64,000 nt of DNA from Stenotrophomonas maltophilia. GTDB lineage: Bacteria; Pseudomonadota; Gammaproteobacteria; Xanthomonadales; Xanthomonadaceae. The notes under the pieces were generated by a model that did no database searches, was not told the origin of the DNA, and worked only from the letters and a program-made list of their open reading frames with translations. Shown here piece after piece: positions 17,510-26,107 of the stretch. The position numbers and the translations under genes were made by a program. The stretch covers positions 2,272,001-2,336,000 of the forward strand of contig NZ_CP015612.1 of NCBI RefSeq assembly GCF_002138415.1, written 5' to 3'. Each line of letters starts with the position of its first letter. Position 1 is the stretch's first letter.

Positions 17510-17902
17510 ATGCAATCCGCGACCGGCCAGCGCAGATGCAACCTGCTGCTGGTGGAAGACCAACTCGACCTGGCCGCACTCATGGAGCACGCCCTTGAGG
17601 ACGTCGGCGATCAGGTGACGCATGCCTACAGCGTGTTCGATGCTCTCGGGCTGCTGGACACCCAGCGGTTCGACGGCGCCGTGCTCGATGTCGAACTTCG
17701 CGACGGTGTGGTCTTTCCCGTCGCTGATCGCCTGGCAGAACTCGGCATCCCCTACCTGTTTGTCTCTGCGGTCTACGACCAGCTGGTGCCGCAGCGCCAC
17801 CGGCGCGCAGCCTTCGTGGCCAAACCGTTCCACGTCGGTGAATTGCAGGAGACGGTGCGGCGCGTCATGGGGGATACCTGCGCGCAGCCGCCTGCGTATT
17901 GA
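17510..17902 (+). CDS. Stand-alone response regulator receiver protein
   Basis: A 130-residue CheY-like receiver domain with no output domain. Acidic pocket residues lie in LLLVEDQ (E16, D17), the phospho-acceptor is D60 in AVLDVEL, the switch Ser is in FVSAVYD, and the conserved Lys is in FVAKPFH. It probably relays phosphate or blocks a partner. No histidine kinase gene lies nearby. An alternative start at 17441 would add 23 residues. The gene ends 13 bases from the convergent BLUF copy 3. Confidence 0.82.
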   Translation: MQSATGQRRCNLLLVEDQLDLAALMEHALEDVGDQVTHAYSVFDALGLLDTQRFDGAVLDVELRDGVVFPVADRLAELGIPYLFVSAVYDQLVPQRHRRAAFVAKPFHVGELQETVRRVMGDTCAQPPAY

Positions 17903-17915
17903 CTCCATGCAACCG

Positions 17916-18314
17916 TCACCCCAGGTGCGGGGCTACCACCAGGCCCAGCTGGCGCAGCGCGCCACCACGGGAGAGGCCATCCCAGTTGCTGCGCGCCACG
18001 CTGCGGATCTCGGAGGCATCGACCCACAGCAGCCGCATTGACCAGTAGGGAAAGAACCGGCCGGAAACCCAGCCCCGGCCCAGCTCGATCAGCTCGCAAT
18101 GGCTCCGGGCACTGAGGATGCGGCTGTACACCACGTTGATGCTGTCTTCCGGTCCCTCGATGTATTGGAGGAAACGGAGCCCGTCATAAAGAAGCACGCC
18201 CGTAACGCCGGCTTCAAAGTTGAAGCGGGCGGCGGCCCTGGCGAGGTCGTCCACATGGTCCATGGAAAGCCCCGGTATCGCCTCACTTGCGTAGGCGATT
18301 GCACGGAGGGGCAT
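17916..18314 (-). CDS. BLUF-domain blue-light sensor (copy 3)
   Basis: A 132-residue, single-domain BLUF protein, the shortest of the four. Y8, N32 and Q50 are present (AIAYASE, ARFNFEAGVTG, FLQYIEGP), so flavin photochemistry is expected. The C-terminal cap helices are shortened relative to copies 1 and 4. AGGA lies eight bases before the ATG. It lies 137 bases downstream of copy 4 on the same strand. Confidence 0.92.
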   Translation of the reverse strand: MPLRAIAYASEAIPGLSMDHVDDLARAAARFNFEAGVTGVLLYDGLRFLQYIEGPEDSINVVYSRILSARSHCELIELGRGWVSGRFFPYWSMRLLWVDASEIRSVARSNWDGLSRGGALRQLGLVVAPHLG

Positions 18315-18451
18315 ATTCGTTCCTGCTGACGCAGGAAATTTCCTGCGCTTCGATGATCGCTGCTCCGTTGTAGGCGGGGATCAGGGTCATCAAAACCGCG
18401 ATATCGCTACCCTCCCCTCACTTGCACGCAATGATAACGCTGGTCCCGGCT

Positions 18452-18880
18452 TCAGGCGGCCTTCGCATAGGGCTCGACGATCGAGAGGAGCTTCTCCATC
18501 GCTGTAGCTCCCGCCTGGCTCGTGGCCGCCCGCTGGATGAAACTGGTCCAGTCAGCAAGGGCGATCATCCGCAGCTCATCCGCACTGACTGGCAGGCAGC
18601 GCATTGGCCAGAACGGCAACCGCCGTTGCCCGACACGCCCGCGAGCAAGTTCCATCAGGTCGGTGTGACTGCCGGCGCCGCTGACGCGGGAAAAGGCCAC
18701 ATCCAGCCCATCGGCGGGGCCCTCCATGTATTGCAGGAAGTGCCGGCCGTCGAATAAAAGGACGCCAGTCACACCCGCTGATCGGTTGAAGCGGGCCGCA
18801 TCTTCCATAAGTGTTTTCAAGCGCTCGGACGTGAATCCAGGTACGGCTTCGCTGACGTAGACAACCGCTCTGTTCGGCAT
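18452..18880 (-). CDS. BLUF-domain blue-light sensor (copy 4)
   Basis: A 142-residue single-domain BLUF protein with Y8, N32 and Q50 (VVYVSE, ARFNRSAGVTG, FLQYMEGP). It is most like copy 1, sharing RRLPFWPMR and an IVEPYAKAA/LVEPYAVAA C-terminus, which suggests a duplication. I use the internal ATG at 18880, with GGAG upstream, because the domain starts there as in the other copies; an earlier in-frame start exists at 18910. Confidence 0.92.
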   Translation of the reverse strand: MPNRAVVYVSEAVPGFTSERLKTLMEDAARFNRSAGVTGVLLFDGRHFLQYMEGPADGLDVAFSRVSGAGSHTDLMELARGRVGQRRLPFWPMRCLPVSADELRMIALADWTSFIQRAATSQAGATAMEKLLSIVEPYAKAA

Positions 18881-19036
18881 GATGACACTCCTACTCTCCC
18901 GGCCGCTCAATCTAAGGCCGGTGTCGTTGAGAGACCGTAAACGCCAAACGTGAATTGGTCACATATTCCCCGGCGAACCCGGGTTTTTCACAGTATTTTC
19001 GGTATTTCCCCGGCGGCGTGCCGAAACGGCTGATTT

Positions 19037-19729
19037 TCAAGCCAACATGATCGGCTGCTCCGCCGCCGAAGCGGCGCCCGCCCCTCCCATCTTCGCCAGG
19101 TAGGCTGAAAACCCTCCTGTCGCGCGCCCTGCCAGGCGCGCACTGGTCATGACGAGCGGTGCACCCGCCCACCGCACATCAGCGCCGAGACGCTGCAATG
19201 TCCTCACCAGCTGGACGTCCTCCCCGCAGTGCAGTGGCGCAAAACCGCCTGCCGCAAGATAGGCCTGGGCGGAAACACCCAGGTTCGCACCGTGGATACG
19301 CCCATGATCGTCCCCCCATTGCTGCCGCCTCCGGAAGGCCTTGCGCAGGCGCTCCTCGGCACTGCAGGTCGTTGCGATGTCCACCAGCCCGCAGAAGACG
19401 TCCTGGCGTCCCTCAAGCTGTGCGACCAGCCACTCAGGAGGCACCTCGCTGTCCGCGTCCGTGCTCGCCAGCCATCGTGCACCCCGGCCCAGCAGCTCGG
19501 CGGCGGCCCTGGCCCGGGCGATGCCGACGCAGCGTGCACGCAGCCGCAGCGTATCAACCCGTTGCTGGGCGCAGATGGATTCCGTGGCGTCCGAACAATC
19601 GTCCAGCGCAACAATCACCTCCACCGCTTCGCCGCCCAGCCCGGGATTCAGTGCCGCCCTCCTGATCGACTGCAGGCACCGCTCCATGCTGGCTGCCTCG
19701 TTGTGGGCCGGAACCAGCACGCCTATCAC
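19037..19729 (-). CDS. Family 2 glycosyltransferase
   Basis: A 230-residue GT-A fold enzyme. VLVPAHNEAASMERCL opens the nucleotide-sugar domain and STDADSEVPPEW holds the metal-binding Asp motif; ALDDCSDAT lies between. No membrane segment is clear. The GTG start overlaps the methyltransferase stop by four bases (GTGA), with GGAGG eight bases upstream; a longer ATG form would overlap by about 50 bases. It is the last gene of a four-gene coupled operon whose product is unknown. Confidence 0.85.
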   Translation of the reverse strand: MIGVLVPAHNEAASMERCLQSIRRAALNPGLGGEAVEVIVALDDCSDATESICAQQRVDTLRLRARCVGIARARAAAELLGRGARWLASTDADSEVPPEWLVAQLEGRQDVFCGLVDIATTCSAEERLRKAFRRRQQWGDDHGRIHGANLGVSAQAYLAAGGFAPLHCGEDVQLVRTLQRLGADVRWAGAPLVMTSARLAGRATGGFSAYLAKMGGAGAASAAEQPIMLA

Positions 19730-20313
19730 CGCAGGCCCTCCAGACGGGCCAACGACATCGCGCCGCGCGTCCACCCCTGCAGTACGAAGTCCGCGTCGCG
19801 ATAGTGGAAGGCTTCCTGCAGGCCTTCACCCAGGCAGCGATGCACGACCTCGGTGCGGCTCGCGCGTCCCGGGAACGAGGGCAACCAGTGGCAGGCCACC
19901 AGCAACCCGTCATCGCGAAGCGCTTCCCCGATACCGGCGCGCAGCTCACGCAGTGCGCCGGCTCCCAGGTAGTAGCCCATTTCCCCGCAGACGATCAGAT
20001 CGAAGCGGCCCGGCGGCCATTGCTCGGGATGGCTTGCGCAGTGAACCTGCACGTGAGGCAGGTGGGCCAGGTTGCGGCGCGCCTGGAACGCAGCACGCGG
20101 GCTGATGTCGGTTGCCAGAAGGCGCTCGCAGCGGGCGGCCAGGGCCTCGGTCAGCACGCCATTGGAACAACCCAGCTCCCACCCGCGAGTGAAATGACGC
20201 TGGCTCAGGCTTGCCAGCAACAGCGCACGCTTGCGTTCTTCATACCATCGGCTTCGGTAGCCGAACGGATCCTCCTGCTCATGCAGGTCATCGAAGTACG
20301 GTTGCGCGCTCAT
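19726..20313 (-). CDS. Class I SAM-dependent methyltransferase (NodS-like)
   Basis: A 195-residue methyltransferase. The SAM-binding loop WELGCSNGVLTEAL is preceded by a Tyr/Trp/Arg-rich N-terminus (FGYRSRWYEERKR) and followed by LLATDIS and FDLIVCGEMGYYL. It resembles NodS-type N-methyltransferases that act on deacetylated amino sugars, which would fit the PIG-L deacetylase next door. Its start overlaps the deacetylase stop by four bases and its stop overlaps the glycosyltransferase start by four. Confidence 0.85.
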   Translation of the reverse strand: MSAQPYFDDLHEQEDPFGYRSRWYEERKRALLLASLSQRHFTRGWELGCSNGVLTEALAARCERLLATDISPRAAFQARRNLAHLPHVQVHCASHPEQWPPGRFDLIVCGEMGYYLGAGALRELRAGIGEALRDDGLLVACHWLPSFPGRASRTEVVHRCLGEGLQEAFHYRDADFVLQGWTRGAMSLARLEGLR

Positions 20314-21068
20314 GCCAGGAATACCTCGTAGTTTCGGAAGAATCGGGTCAGTACATGCGCGGGCAGCACCGGAGGGCTGTTCAAGCCCGGCACGTCGCCC
20401 GTCTGCGTCCGGAAATGCGCGATCGCGTTTCGTTTCGCGGCCGCTACTGCTGAAATGTCGACCAGTCTGGGCACCTCCCACGCCATATGTGCACAGGCCG
20501 GATCCAGCCAGTGCCATCCCCATACCGGGTACTCCAGGCGGCGGCACCCCACCGCCCGGGCGGCGCGGCAGGCAGCACGCCCTGCCGCTTCATGGTCGGG
20601 GTGGCCATCAAACCGCCATGGCGCCAGGACCAGGTCGCGGGGCTGCAGATGCTGTTGCAGCCAGCCTTCCAGGCCCTGTTCGTGCGTGCTGACCGCGCCG
20701 TCGGCGATACCCAGGTGAAATATGCAACCGGCCGCTATGCCGAGTTCGCCAAGGGCCGCGGCAAGCTCCGCCCGTCGTGTCGACCGCAAGCGCGCTGGCG
20801 TCCACCACGGCTCGCCCGGATAGCATGCTTCGCCGTCCGTCACTGCAACGACGCTCACCTCCATGCCTTGCCCCGCTGCGTGGTGAAGCAGTCCGCCACA
20901 GCCGAGGATCTCGTCGTCCGGGTGCGGCGCGACCACCACCAGGCGGTCATGCCCGGTGCACAGCGCGCTTGCCGGTGTGATCGGCTGTTGCCAGAGCCAG
21001 TTGCAGCGCAGCCATGCCTGCTCCTGGGTTCCTTCGCCTTGCAGCGGTGCTTTGGCTACAGCGCCCAT
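20310..21068 (-). CDS. PIG-L family deacetylase
   Basis: A 252-residue zinc-dependent de-N-acetylase of the PIG-L/LmbE family. HPDDE at 49-53 gives two zinc ligands and the catalytic Asp, and GHPDHEAAG supplies the later His. Substrates are usually N-acetylglucosaminyl conjugates. The ATG at 21068 has GGAGG five bases upstream and overlaps the upstream acyl-CoA dehydrogenase-like gene by 13 bases. Longer in-frame forms read antisense to that gene and were rejected. Confidence 0.9.
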   Translation of the reverse strand: MGAVAKAPLQGEGTQEQAWLRCNWLWQQPITPASALCTGHDRLVVVAPHPDDEILGCGGLLHHAAGQGMEVSVVAVTDGEACYPGEPWWTPARLRSTRRAELAAALGELGIAAGCIFHLGIADGAVSTHEQGLEGWLQQHLQPRDLVLAPWRFDGHPDHEAAGRAACRAARAVGCRRLEYPVWGWHWLDPACAHMAWEVPRLVDISAVAAAKRNAIAHFRTQTGDVPGLNSPPVLPAHVLTRFFRNYEVFLA

Positions 21069-21997
21069 GTCGCCTCCTGGGCCGCCCGCTGCCCACCCAA
21101 CCACTCCCAATCGCGGTCGGCGTGGTTCTGGCGAAGGAACACGGTCAGGTCCGCGCAGCGGTGGGCATGGGTGCCTTCCAGGCACATGGGGGCCGGGCCC
21201 AGGGCCCGACCCGCCAGATCCAGCACACGCGTAGCCGCGCGCTCGACCACGCAACGCACCCGCACCACGTCGTCGCGATGCGCCGATTCGGGCTCGGCAT
21301 CGATGCATACCGCCAGTTCGCGAAGCAGCGCCGCGGCCGGCGCCAACGCGAGGTCCACTTCACCCAGTAGACGTGCGCGATTTCCCTCAGTGCAGGCTGA
21401 TCGCATGCGCTCGGCCAGCGCGACCGCTGCGCCAAACCAGACCGCCGCAATACCCGCGCCGCCATGCCAGAAGCCAGGTCGCTGCAGATAGTCATCGCGC
21501 GCGCCCAGTATCACCATCGGCGCGGCATCAAAGCGCACGGTGGTTGACGGAATCCCGGCCATGCCTACGGCCGGCCAAGGCTCACCCGACAGCGTCCTCC
21601 AGTGCTCCGCTGCCACCTGGCATAGCCACACCCCCTGAGCGCTGCGAACCGTGACCAATGCGGCATCCACCCAGGGGCTGCCCGAACACCAGGGCTTGTC
21701 CCCGCGCAGCCTGCCCTCGGCGTCGATGCGGAGTGTGCTCGCCGGGCCCTCTGCGGCCCACACCGCCCACAGTTGGCCTTCAGCAACCGACAGTGCCTTC
21801 AACTCGGCGATGATCGCCTGCGCGTCGTAGTGCGCCTCCAGCACCTTGGCCAGGCAGAGATCTTCGGCCCCCAACGCCGCAAGCGCCCTCCAACGATCCA
21901 GTGTCTGCCCGCATCCCGGCAATGGCAGTTCAGGCTGCTGGACGAGTACCTGGCGGGCGCGGTTGATCAATGATGATGGCGGCGTCACATCCTGCAT
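21056..21997 (-). CDS. Acyl-CoA dehydrogenase-like protein
   Basis: A 313-residue protein with the layout of the acyl-CoA dehydrogenase flavoprotein fold: an N-terminal helical part, a central beta domain (RGDKPWCSGSPWVDAALV and GMAGIPSTTVRFD as landmarks) and a helical C-terminus. It is shorter than typical family members (about 380), and the usual catalytic Glu region is not clear, so the activity is uncertain. It is first in the operon with PIG-L, methyltransferase and glycosyltransferase genes. Confidence 0.75.
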   Translation of the reverse strand: MQDVTPPSSLINRARQVLVQQPELPLPGCGQTLDRWRALAALGAEDLCLAKVLEAHYDAQAIIAELKALSVAEGQLWAVWAAEGPASTLRIDAEGRLRGDKPWCSGSPWVDAALVTVRSAQGVWLCQVAAEHWRTLSGEPWPAVGMAGIPSTTVRFDAAPMVILGARDDYLQRPGFWHGGAGIAAVWFGAAVALAERMRSACTEGNRARLLGEVDLALAPAAALLRELAVCIDAEPESAHRDDVVRVRCVVERAATRVLDLAGRALGPAPMCLEGTHAHRCADLTVFLRQNHADRDWEWLGGQRAAQEATWAL

Positions 21998-22099
21998 GAG
22001 GGCTTCTGCAATGAAGACATGTCATGAACGTAGGCGGCAGGCGGTCACATCACTGTCTTGGAGGTGTGGCGGGCACATGAATGCCCTGCGCAGTGATCC

Positions 22100-22606
22100 T
22101 CACGCACCTGTCCCACGCCGTTGCTGCCTCACGCGCAGGCACTGCTGCAATTCCCACAGCCATGGCAGCACAACCAGTACCACCGCCGGCAACAGAACGA
22201 GCCACCAGGCCTCAAGCGCCGCAGGATCCACGCTCAGCGACCACCGCGGCTGCGCGTGCCAGCCGACCCAGCCCAGCAGAACCCAGGGCGCGGCATCGAG
22301 CACGCTGTGCACGTGCTGCTCCGCTGGACTGATACGCCGGCGACCGTCCGCGCTGACGGTGTCGAAATAGCCGGTGATCGCGTGTGCGATGACCAGAAGC
22401 GCCAGGAGCGCGACGAGTGACCGGGTATTCTCCAGCAGGAGCCATGCCAGCACGCCACTGCCAATCAGCAGTAGCTGCAGCCCGTGCAATGCGCTTTCCC
22501 GCAACGCAGAGGTGTGCGGCAGGTCGGTACGCCGGTGGAAATGGAAGTCGAGCCAACCGGCGGCCAACCAGAGCGCATAGACGCACGTCATGATGATCGC
22601 GCTCAT
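22100..22606 (-). CDS. Hypothetical four-helix membrane protein
   Basis: A 168-residue inner-membrane protein with about four hydrophobic segments (near residues 3-20, 41-78, 103-118 and 134-150) separated by short charged loops; the loop after helix 1 is His/Arg-rich (FHFHRRTD). I do not recognise the family. It starts ten bases after the stop of the alcohol dehydrogenase gene on the same strand and is probably in its operon. The ribosome site is weak. Confidence 0.65.
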   Translation of the reverse strand: MSAIIMTCVYALWLAAGWLDFHFHRRTDLPHTSALRESALHGLQLLLIGSGVLAWLLLENTRSLVALLALLVIAHAITGYFDTVSADGRRRISPAEQHVHSVLDAAPWVLLGWVGWHAQPRWSLSVDPAALEAWWLVLLPAVVLVVLPWLWELQQCLRVRQQRRGTGA

Positions 22607-22616
22607 GGCGGCGTGC

Positions 22617-23780
22617 TCAAGGTGTCAATACGATCTTGCGGCAGTCGTCGTGCTTGGCATCAAACATTGCATAGCCTTGCGCTGCATCGGCCAGGCGCAT
22701 CCGGTGCGAGATGATGTCACCCGGGTCCAGCTTTCCTTCCATGATTGCGTCGAGCAGTTCCGGCATCAGTCCCTGCACATGGGTCTGCCCCATCTTGAAC
22801 GTCAGCCCCTTGTCGAACGCGTCACCCAGCAGGAAGCCATGGATGAAGCCGGCGTAGACGCCTGGGATGCTGACCACCCCGCCGCGGCGTGCTGCCGCGA
22901 TGCACTGCCGGATCGCCACGCCGCTGCTGCCTTCCAGTTTCACGGCGGTCAATGCTGACTCCAGCGCACTGCCCTCGGCCTCGAAACCTACCGCCTCGAT
23001 GCAGGCATCCACGCCCCGCCCACTGGTGTGGGCAAGAATGAAATCGGCCGGGTCTTCGATCTCGTTGAAATCGATGGGGGTCACCCCATAGGCGCGGCGC
23101 GCATAGTCCAGGCGGTACCGAAGATGATCGATCATGAAGATGGTCTCGGCGCCCAGCAGGCGGCAGCAGGCCGCGCTCATCAGCCCGACCGGGCCCGCAC
23201 CGAAGATGGCCACCGTTGAGCCCGGCTTCACCCCAGCGTTCAGCGCGGCCTGGTAGCCGGTGGGAAGGATGTCAGACAGGAACAGGACCTGCTCGTCGGC
23301 CACGCCTTCCGGAATACGTAGCGGGCCCACATTCGCCTTGGGCACGCGCACGAACTCCGCCTGGCCACCGGCAACCCCGCCATACAGATGGCTGTATCCG
23401 AACAGCGCTGCCGGCGGCAGAAGGCCCTTCTGATTCAGCGCGGCGCCCTTGCCGGTATTGGTGGTTTCGCAGGCGGCATACTCGGCCAGCCGACAGTGGA
23501 AGCACTCACCACAGGCGATCACGAAGGGAATCACCACCCGATCCCCCGGCTTGACCTGGGTAACGCCGCTGCCGACTTCTTCCACGACGCCCATGAATTC
23601 GTGGCCCAGCACATCGCCGTCGTGCAGATCGGGAATCTTGCCTCGGTACAGATGCAGGTCCGAGCCGCAGATGGCGGTAGCGGTAACACGCAGGATCAGG
23701 TCGTCATCAGCCGCCAGGACCGGGTCGGGCACGGTCTCGACGCGTACATCCTTGCGGCCGTGGTAGGTCAATGCCTGCAT
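22617..23780 (-). CDS. Zinc-dependent alcohol dehydrogenase (glutathione-independent formaldehyde dehydrogenase type)
   Basis: A 387-residue medium-chain dehydrogenase. The catalytic zinc site is C38 with H60-E61, and the structural zinc is bound by C90, C93, C96 and C104. The NAD-binding motif is [11 protein letters not shown]. Length and the long insert place it with glutathione-independent formaldehyde dehydrogenase-like enzymes, which are often found in stress islands. The start at 23780 has GGAG eight bases upstream. It is followed by a small membrane protein gene in the same operon. Confidence 0.9.
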   Translation of the reverse strand: MQALTYHGRKDVRVETVPDPVLAADDDLILRVTATAICGSDLHLYRGKIPDLHDGDVLGHEFMGVVEEVGSGVTQVKPGDRVVIPFVIACGECFHCRLAEYAACETTNTGKGAALNQKGLLPPAALFGYSHLYGGVAGGQAEFVRVPKANVGPLRIPEGVADEQVLFLSDILPTGYQAALNAGVKPGSTVAIFGAGPVGLMSAACCRLLGAETIFMIDHLRYRLDYARRAYGVTPIDFNEIEDPADFILAHTSGRGVDACIEAVGFEAEGSALESALTAVKLEGSSGVAIRQCIAAARRGGVVSIPGVYAGFIHGFLLGDAFDKGLTFKMGQTHVQGLMPELLDAIMEGKLDPGDIISHRMRLADAAQGYAMFDAKHDDCRKIVLTP

Positions 23781-23928
23781 CGTGCTTCTCCAGCAAGAGG
23801 GGGGTCCAGCATCGCAACACCCCCCTCCCCCTGCGGTGACATCCCGGTGTGCATGGTGTTCATTTCGCGACGTCACCGCGTTAACCGGACGGGTCGCACG
23901 CTTCAACCTCCTGCTGCAGGAGCGACCC

Positions 23929-24117
23929 ATGACCGACAAGCTTCCCTTCAATCCGACCACGGACGTGGATGATCAGTCGAAGGCACATACGCCCGACAAG
24001 CGGCGCAATGATCGAGCCAAATGGAAGGAGCACGACATGCCCGACGATGGCGATGGCCCCAAGGCTGTACCCGAGGACTACGAGCGTCCTGATCCCGATC
24101 CAACAGGAAAGCGTTGA
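23929..24117 (+). CDS. Small hydrophilic protein of unknown function
   Basis: A 62-residue, highly charged, probably disordered protein ([18 protein letters not shown] region, rich in Asp, Lys and Pro). I do not recognise a named family. AGGAG lies six bases before the ATG. The composition fits the stress-island context, where several disordered proteins occur. Confidence 0.6.
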   Translation: MTDKLPFNPTTDVDDQSKAHTPDKRRNDRAKWKEHDMPDDGDGPKAVPEDYERPDPDPTGKR

Positions 24118-24216
24118 GTCCGCCTCACATACTGGATGCGCCGGATTCACAGCTCATGGCCCGCTGGCGGCGCAAGCTTCATCACGGCCATTGAAACAGC
24201 CTGAACGAGGTGTTGC

Positions 24217-24855
24217 ATGTGGAAACGCAACGGTCTCTCGCTGGTGCTGCTCGTGCTCACCGTCGTATTCATTGGTGGGCAGGCAGTTGCGGGACATCAT
24301 GTGCACAACCAGGAGCTGGTGCAGCACGGACGCACGCCGATCGATCTCTGGCACTACCTGGCGACCGGGCATTTCGTCAGCGCCACATTCGAGAACTGGG
24401 AGAGCGAATTCCTGCAGATGGGGATGTATGTTCTTCTGACAGTGAGCCTGCGCCAGCGCGGTTCGGCCGAATCGCGGCCCTTGGACCCTGCGCAGGAACA
24501 GAATCGCGTCGAGCCGGGGCCCACGCCCTGGCCCGTCAGGCGTGGTGGCGCATGGAAGACCATCTATGGCCATTCGCTTGCCATCGCCTTCGGCCTGTTG
24601 TTCCTGGCCAGCTTTACGTTGCATGCATTGGGAAGCTGGCGCGCCGAACAGGCCGAGCAGCAGCTGCAGGGCCTGCCGGTGCCGGGCTTTCTCGAGCACC
24701 TGGCCAGCAGCACGTTCTGGTTCGAATCGATGCAGAACTGGCAAAGTGAGTTTCTGGCCGTGCTGTCTCTGGTTGTGCTGACCATCTTCCTGCGCCAGAA
24801 GGATTCGCCACAGTCCAAGCCGGTCGAAGCGCCGCATGCCCAGACTGGAGATTGA
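24217..24855 (+). CDS. DUF6766-like membrane protein
   Basis: A 212-residue inner-membrane protein built from two similar halves. Each half has a hydrophobic helix, then a W-x-SEF motif (FENWESEFLQMGMYVLL and MQNWQSEFLAVLSLVVL) and a LRQ ending (VSLRQRG, IFLRQKD). This internal repeat suggests a gene duplication. It resembles the DUF6766 family; the function is unknown. It is three bases from the isochorismatase-like gene and likely in the same operon. Confidence 0.75.
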   Translation: MWKRNGLSLVLLVLTVVFIGGQAVAGHHVHNQELVQHGRTPIDLWHYLATGHFVSATFENWESEFLQMGMYVLLTVSLRQRGSAESRPLDPAQEQNRVEPGPTPWPVRRGGAWKTIYGHSLAIAFGLLFLASFTLHALGSWRAEQAEQQLQGLPVPGFLEHLASSTFWFESMQNWQSEFLAVLSLVVLTIFLRQKDSPQSKPVEAPHAQTGD

Positions 24856-24858
24856 GAC

Positions 24859-25410
24859 ATGGCACGCCCCCCTTCTACCGCCCTGCTGATCATCGACATG
24901 TTCAGTCGTTTCGACTTCCCAGGTGCAGACGCGCTGGCGCCAGCGGCAGAAAAGGCGGCGCGGCAGATCCGCCGCCTGAGAGACCACTTCGATGACCAGA
25001 AGTGGCCAGTCATCTATGCCAATGACAACTTTTCTGACTGGAAGCGGGATTTCCGCCAGCAAGTGGAGCAGTGCCAGCGGGACGGGGGGACGGCTGCGCG
25101 AATTGCCACAGCCCTCTCCCCCCTGCCCGGCCACTATTTCGTGCTCAAGCCCAAGCACTCGGCGTTCCTGGCCAGTCCTTTGCCGATTCTGCTGGCCAAG
25201 CTGGGAGTACGCCGTCTTTGGCTCACTGGCATGACAGCCGACTCGTGTGTCCTTGCCACGGCGCTGGACGCCAACGCCAGGGAGTTCGAGGTCGTGGTGG
25301 CATTGGAAGCCGTGGCGGCGATGCCCTCCCAGAAACGGCGTGCACTGGCAGTGCTGGCGGACTCGGGCGCAGCCCGGGTCGCTCGACTTTCGTCGCTGGT
25401 CTCTGCGTAA
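24859..25410 (+). CDS. Isochorismatase-family cysteine hydrolase
   Basis: A 183-residue hydrolase. The triad is D13 (LLIIDMFS), a Lys in FVLKPKHSAF (about K97) and C130 in MTADSCVLATA, as in isochorismatase, nicotinamidase and ureidoacrylate-type enzymes. A cis-peptide motif precedes the Cys as expected. Context does not define the substrate. The ribosome site GGAG overlaps the end of the preceding DUF6766-like gene. Confidence 0.88.
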   Translation: MARPPSTALLIIDMFSRFDFPGADALAPAAEKAARQIRRLRDHFDDQKWPVIYANDNFSDWKRDFRQQVEQCQRDGGTAARIATALSPLPGHYFVLKPKHSAFLASPLPILLAKLGVRRLWLTGMTADSCVLATALDANAREFEVVVALEAVAAMPSQKRRALAVLADSGAARVARLSSLVSA

Positions 25411-25434
25411 TCGGCAGGATCAACCCGAGGCGGC

Positions 25435-25668
25435 TCAGGCCCGGTCCGCTACACCCTGTACACCGGCATGACCGGCGCAATGTGCACAGCAGAAGATCTG
25501 GCCCTTTCCTTCAACGCCATGCCCGATAACCGCGCAGTCGCAATGTGCACAGCGCGGCGCGAATGCATGAATCGCGCACTCGAACGAATCGAAGGTTCCG
25601 CTGCGTCCGCCCTGCTGCAGGGTGAAACTCTTGTCGTAGTTGTTGCCGCAGACATCACAGGTGGCCAT
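25435..25668 (-). CDS. Cys-rich small metal-binding protein
   Basis: A 77-residue protein with CDVC, CAIH, CAHCDC and CCAHC motifs, enough ligands for two zinc sites. The pattern CDVCGNNYDKSF followed by FDSFECAIHAFAPRC belongs to a widespread but unnamed small family. The start at 25668 has GAGG upstream. It may act as a structural zinc protein or a metal buffer. It converges with the isochorismatase-like gene. Confidence 0.75.
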   Translation of the reverse strand: MATCDVCGNNYDKSFTLQQGGRSGTFDSFECAIHAFAPRCAHCDCAVIGHGVEGKGQIFCCAHCAGHAGVQGVADRA

Positions 25669-25903
25669 GTGGCACCTCTTCGTGCGTAAGGAAGGTGCAG
25701 TGTGTTGAGCGCGGGTGTCGGTGACCGTGAACGCAGTGTGTCCAGGAGGTCCAGAATACGCATTGCAAGGTACTCGTAAAACGTGCCCCGCCCAGTTGAC
25801 GGGTGGACTATCCAGGCGTGCGTTTTGCCTGGTCAAACGCTTGCCGCGTTCTGCATCGGTGGGAATTCGACACGTTTCCGGATCGGTAGCGAAGAGGCCG
25901 CAC

Positions 25904-26077
25904 GCGAGGGGCCGGCTGCAGAACGCGCAGCTGGATCTGAGCCCGGCGCCGCTGCAGCTGCTGGGTGCCTATAGCCACCGGCACTCGGTCACCGCGCGGG
26001 TTCGGGCGCTGCTGGAGTTCATCCAGGCTCGGCTGCAGGGCGGTGATCCTGTTCCAGTGAACCCATCGCAGCCGTAA
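25904..26077 (+). pseudogene. Remnant of a LysR-type regulator (C-terminal end)
   Basis: About 58 codons that read like the last part of a LysR effector domain: a GRL strand start, then PLQLLGAYSHRHSVTARVRALL and a final EFIQARL helix, given as landmarks. No start codon with a ribosome site and no DNA-binding domain precede it; upstream sequence in the same frame is unlike LysR. It is probably the leftover of a deleted regulator. The assignment rests on a short match. Confidence 0.45.
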
Positions 26078-26107
26078 TGCCTAACAGGTCATCGACACTC
26101 TATCGAC

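Noticed and set aside
18969..18988. Hairpin CCCGG/CCGGG followed by five T on the plus strand
   Set aside because: It has the form of a terminator, but no plus-strand gene lies upstream; the stem is only 5 bp.
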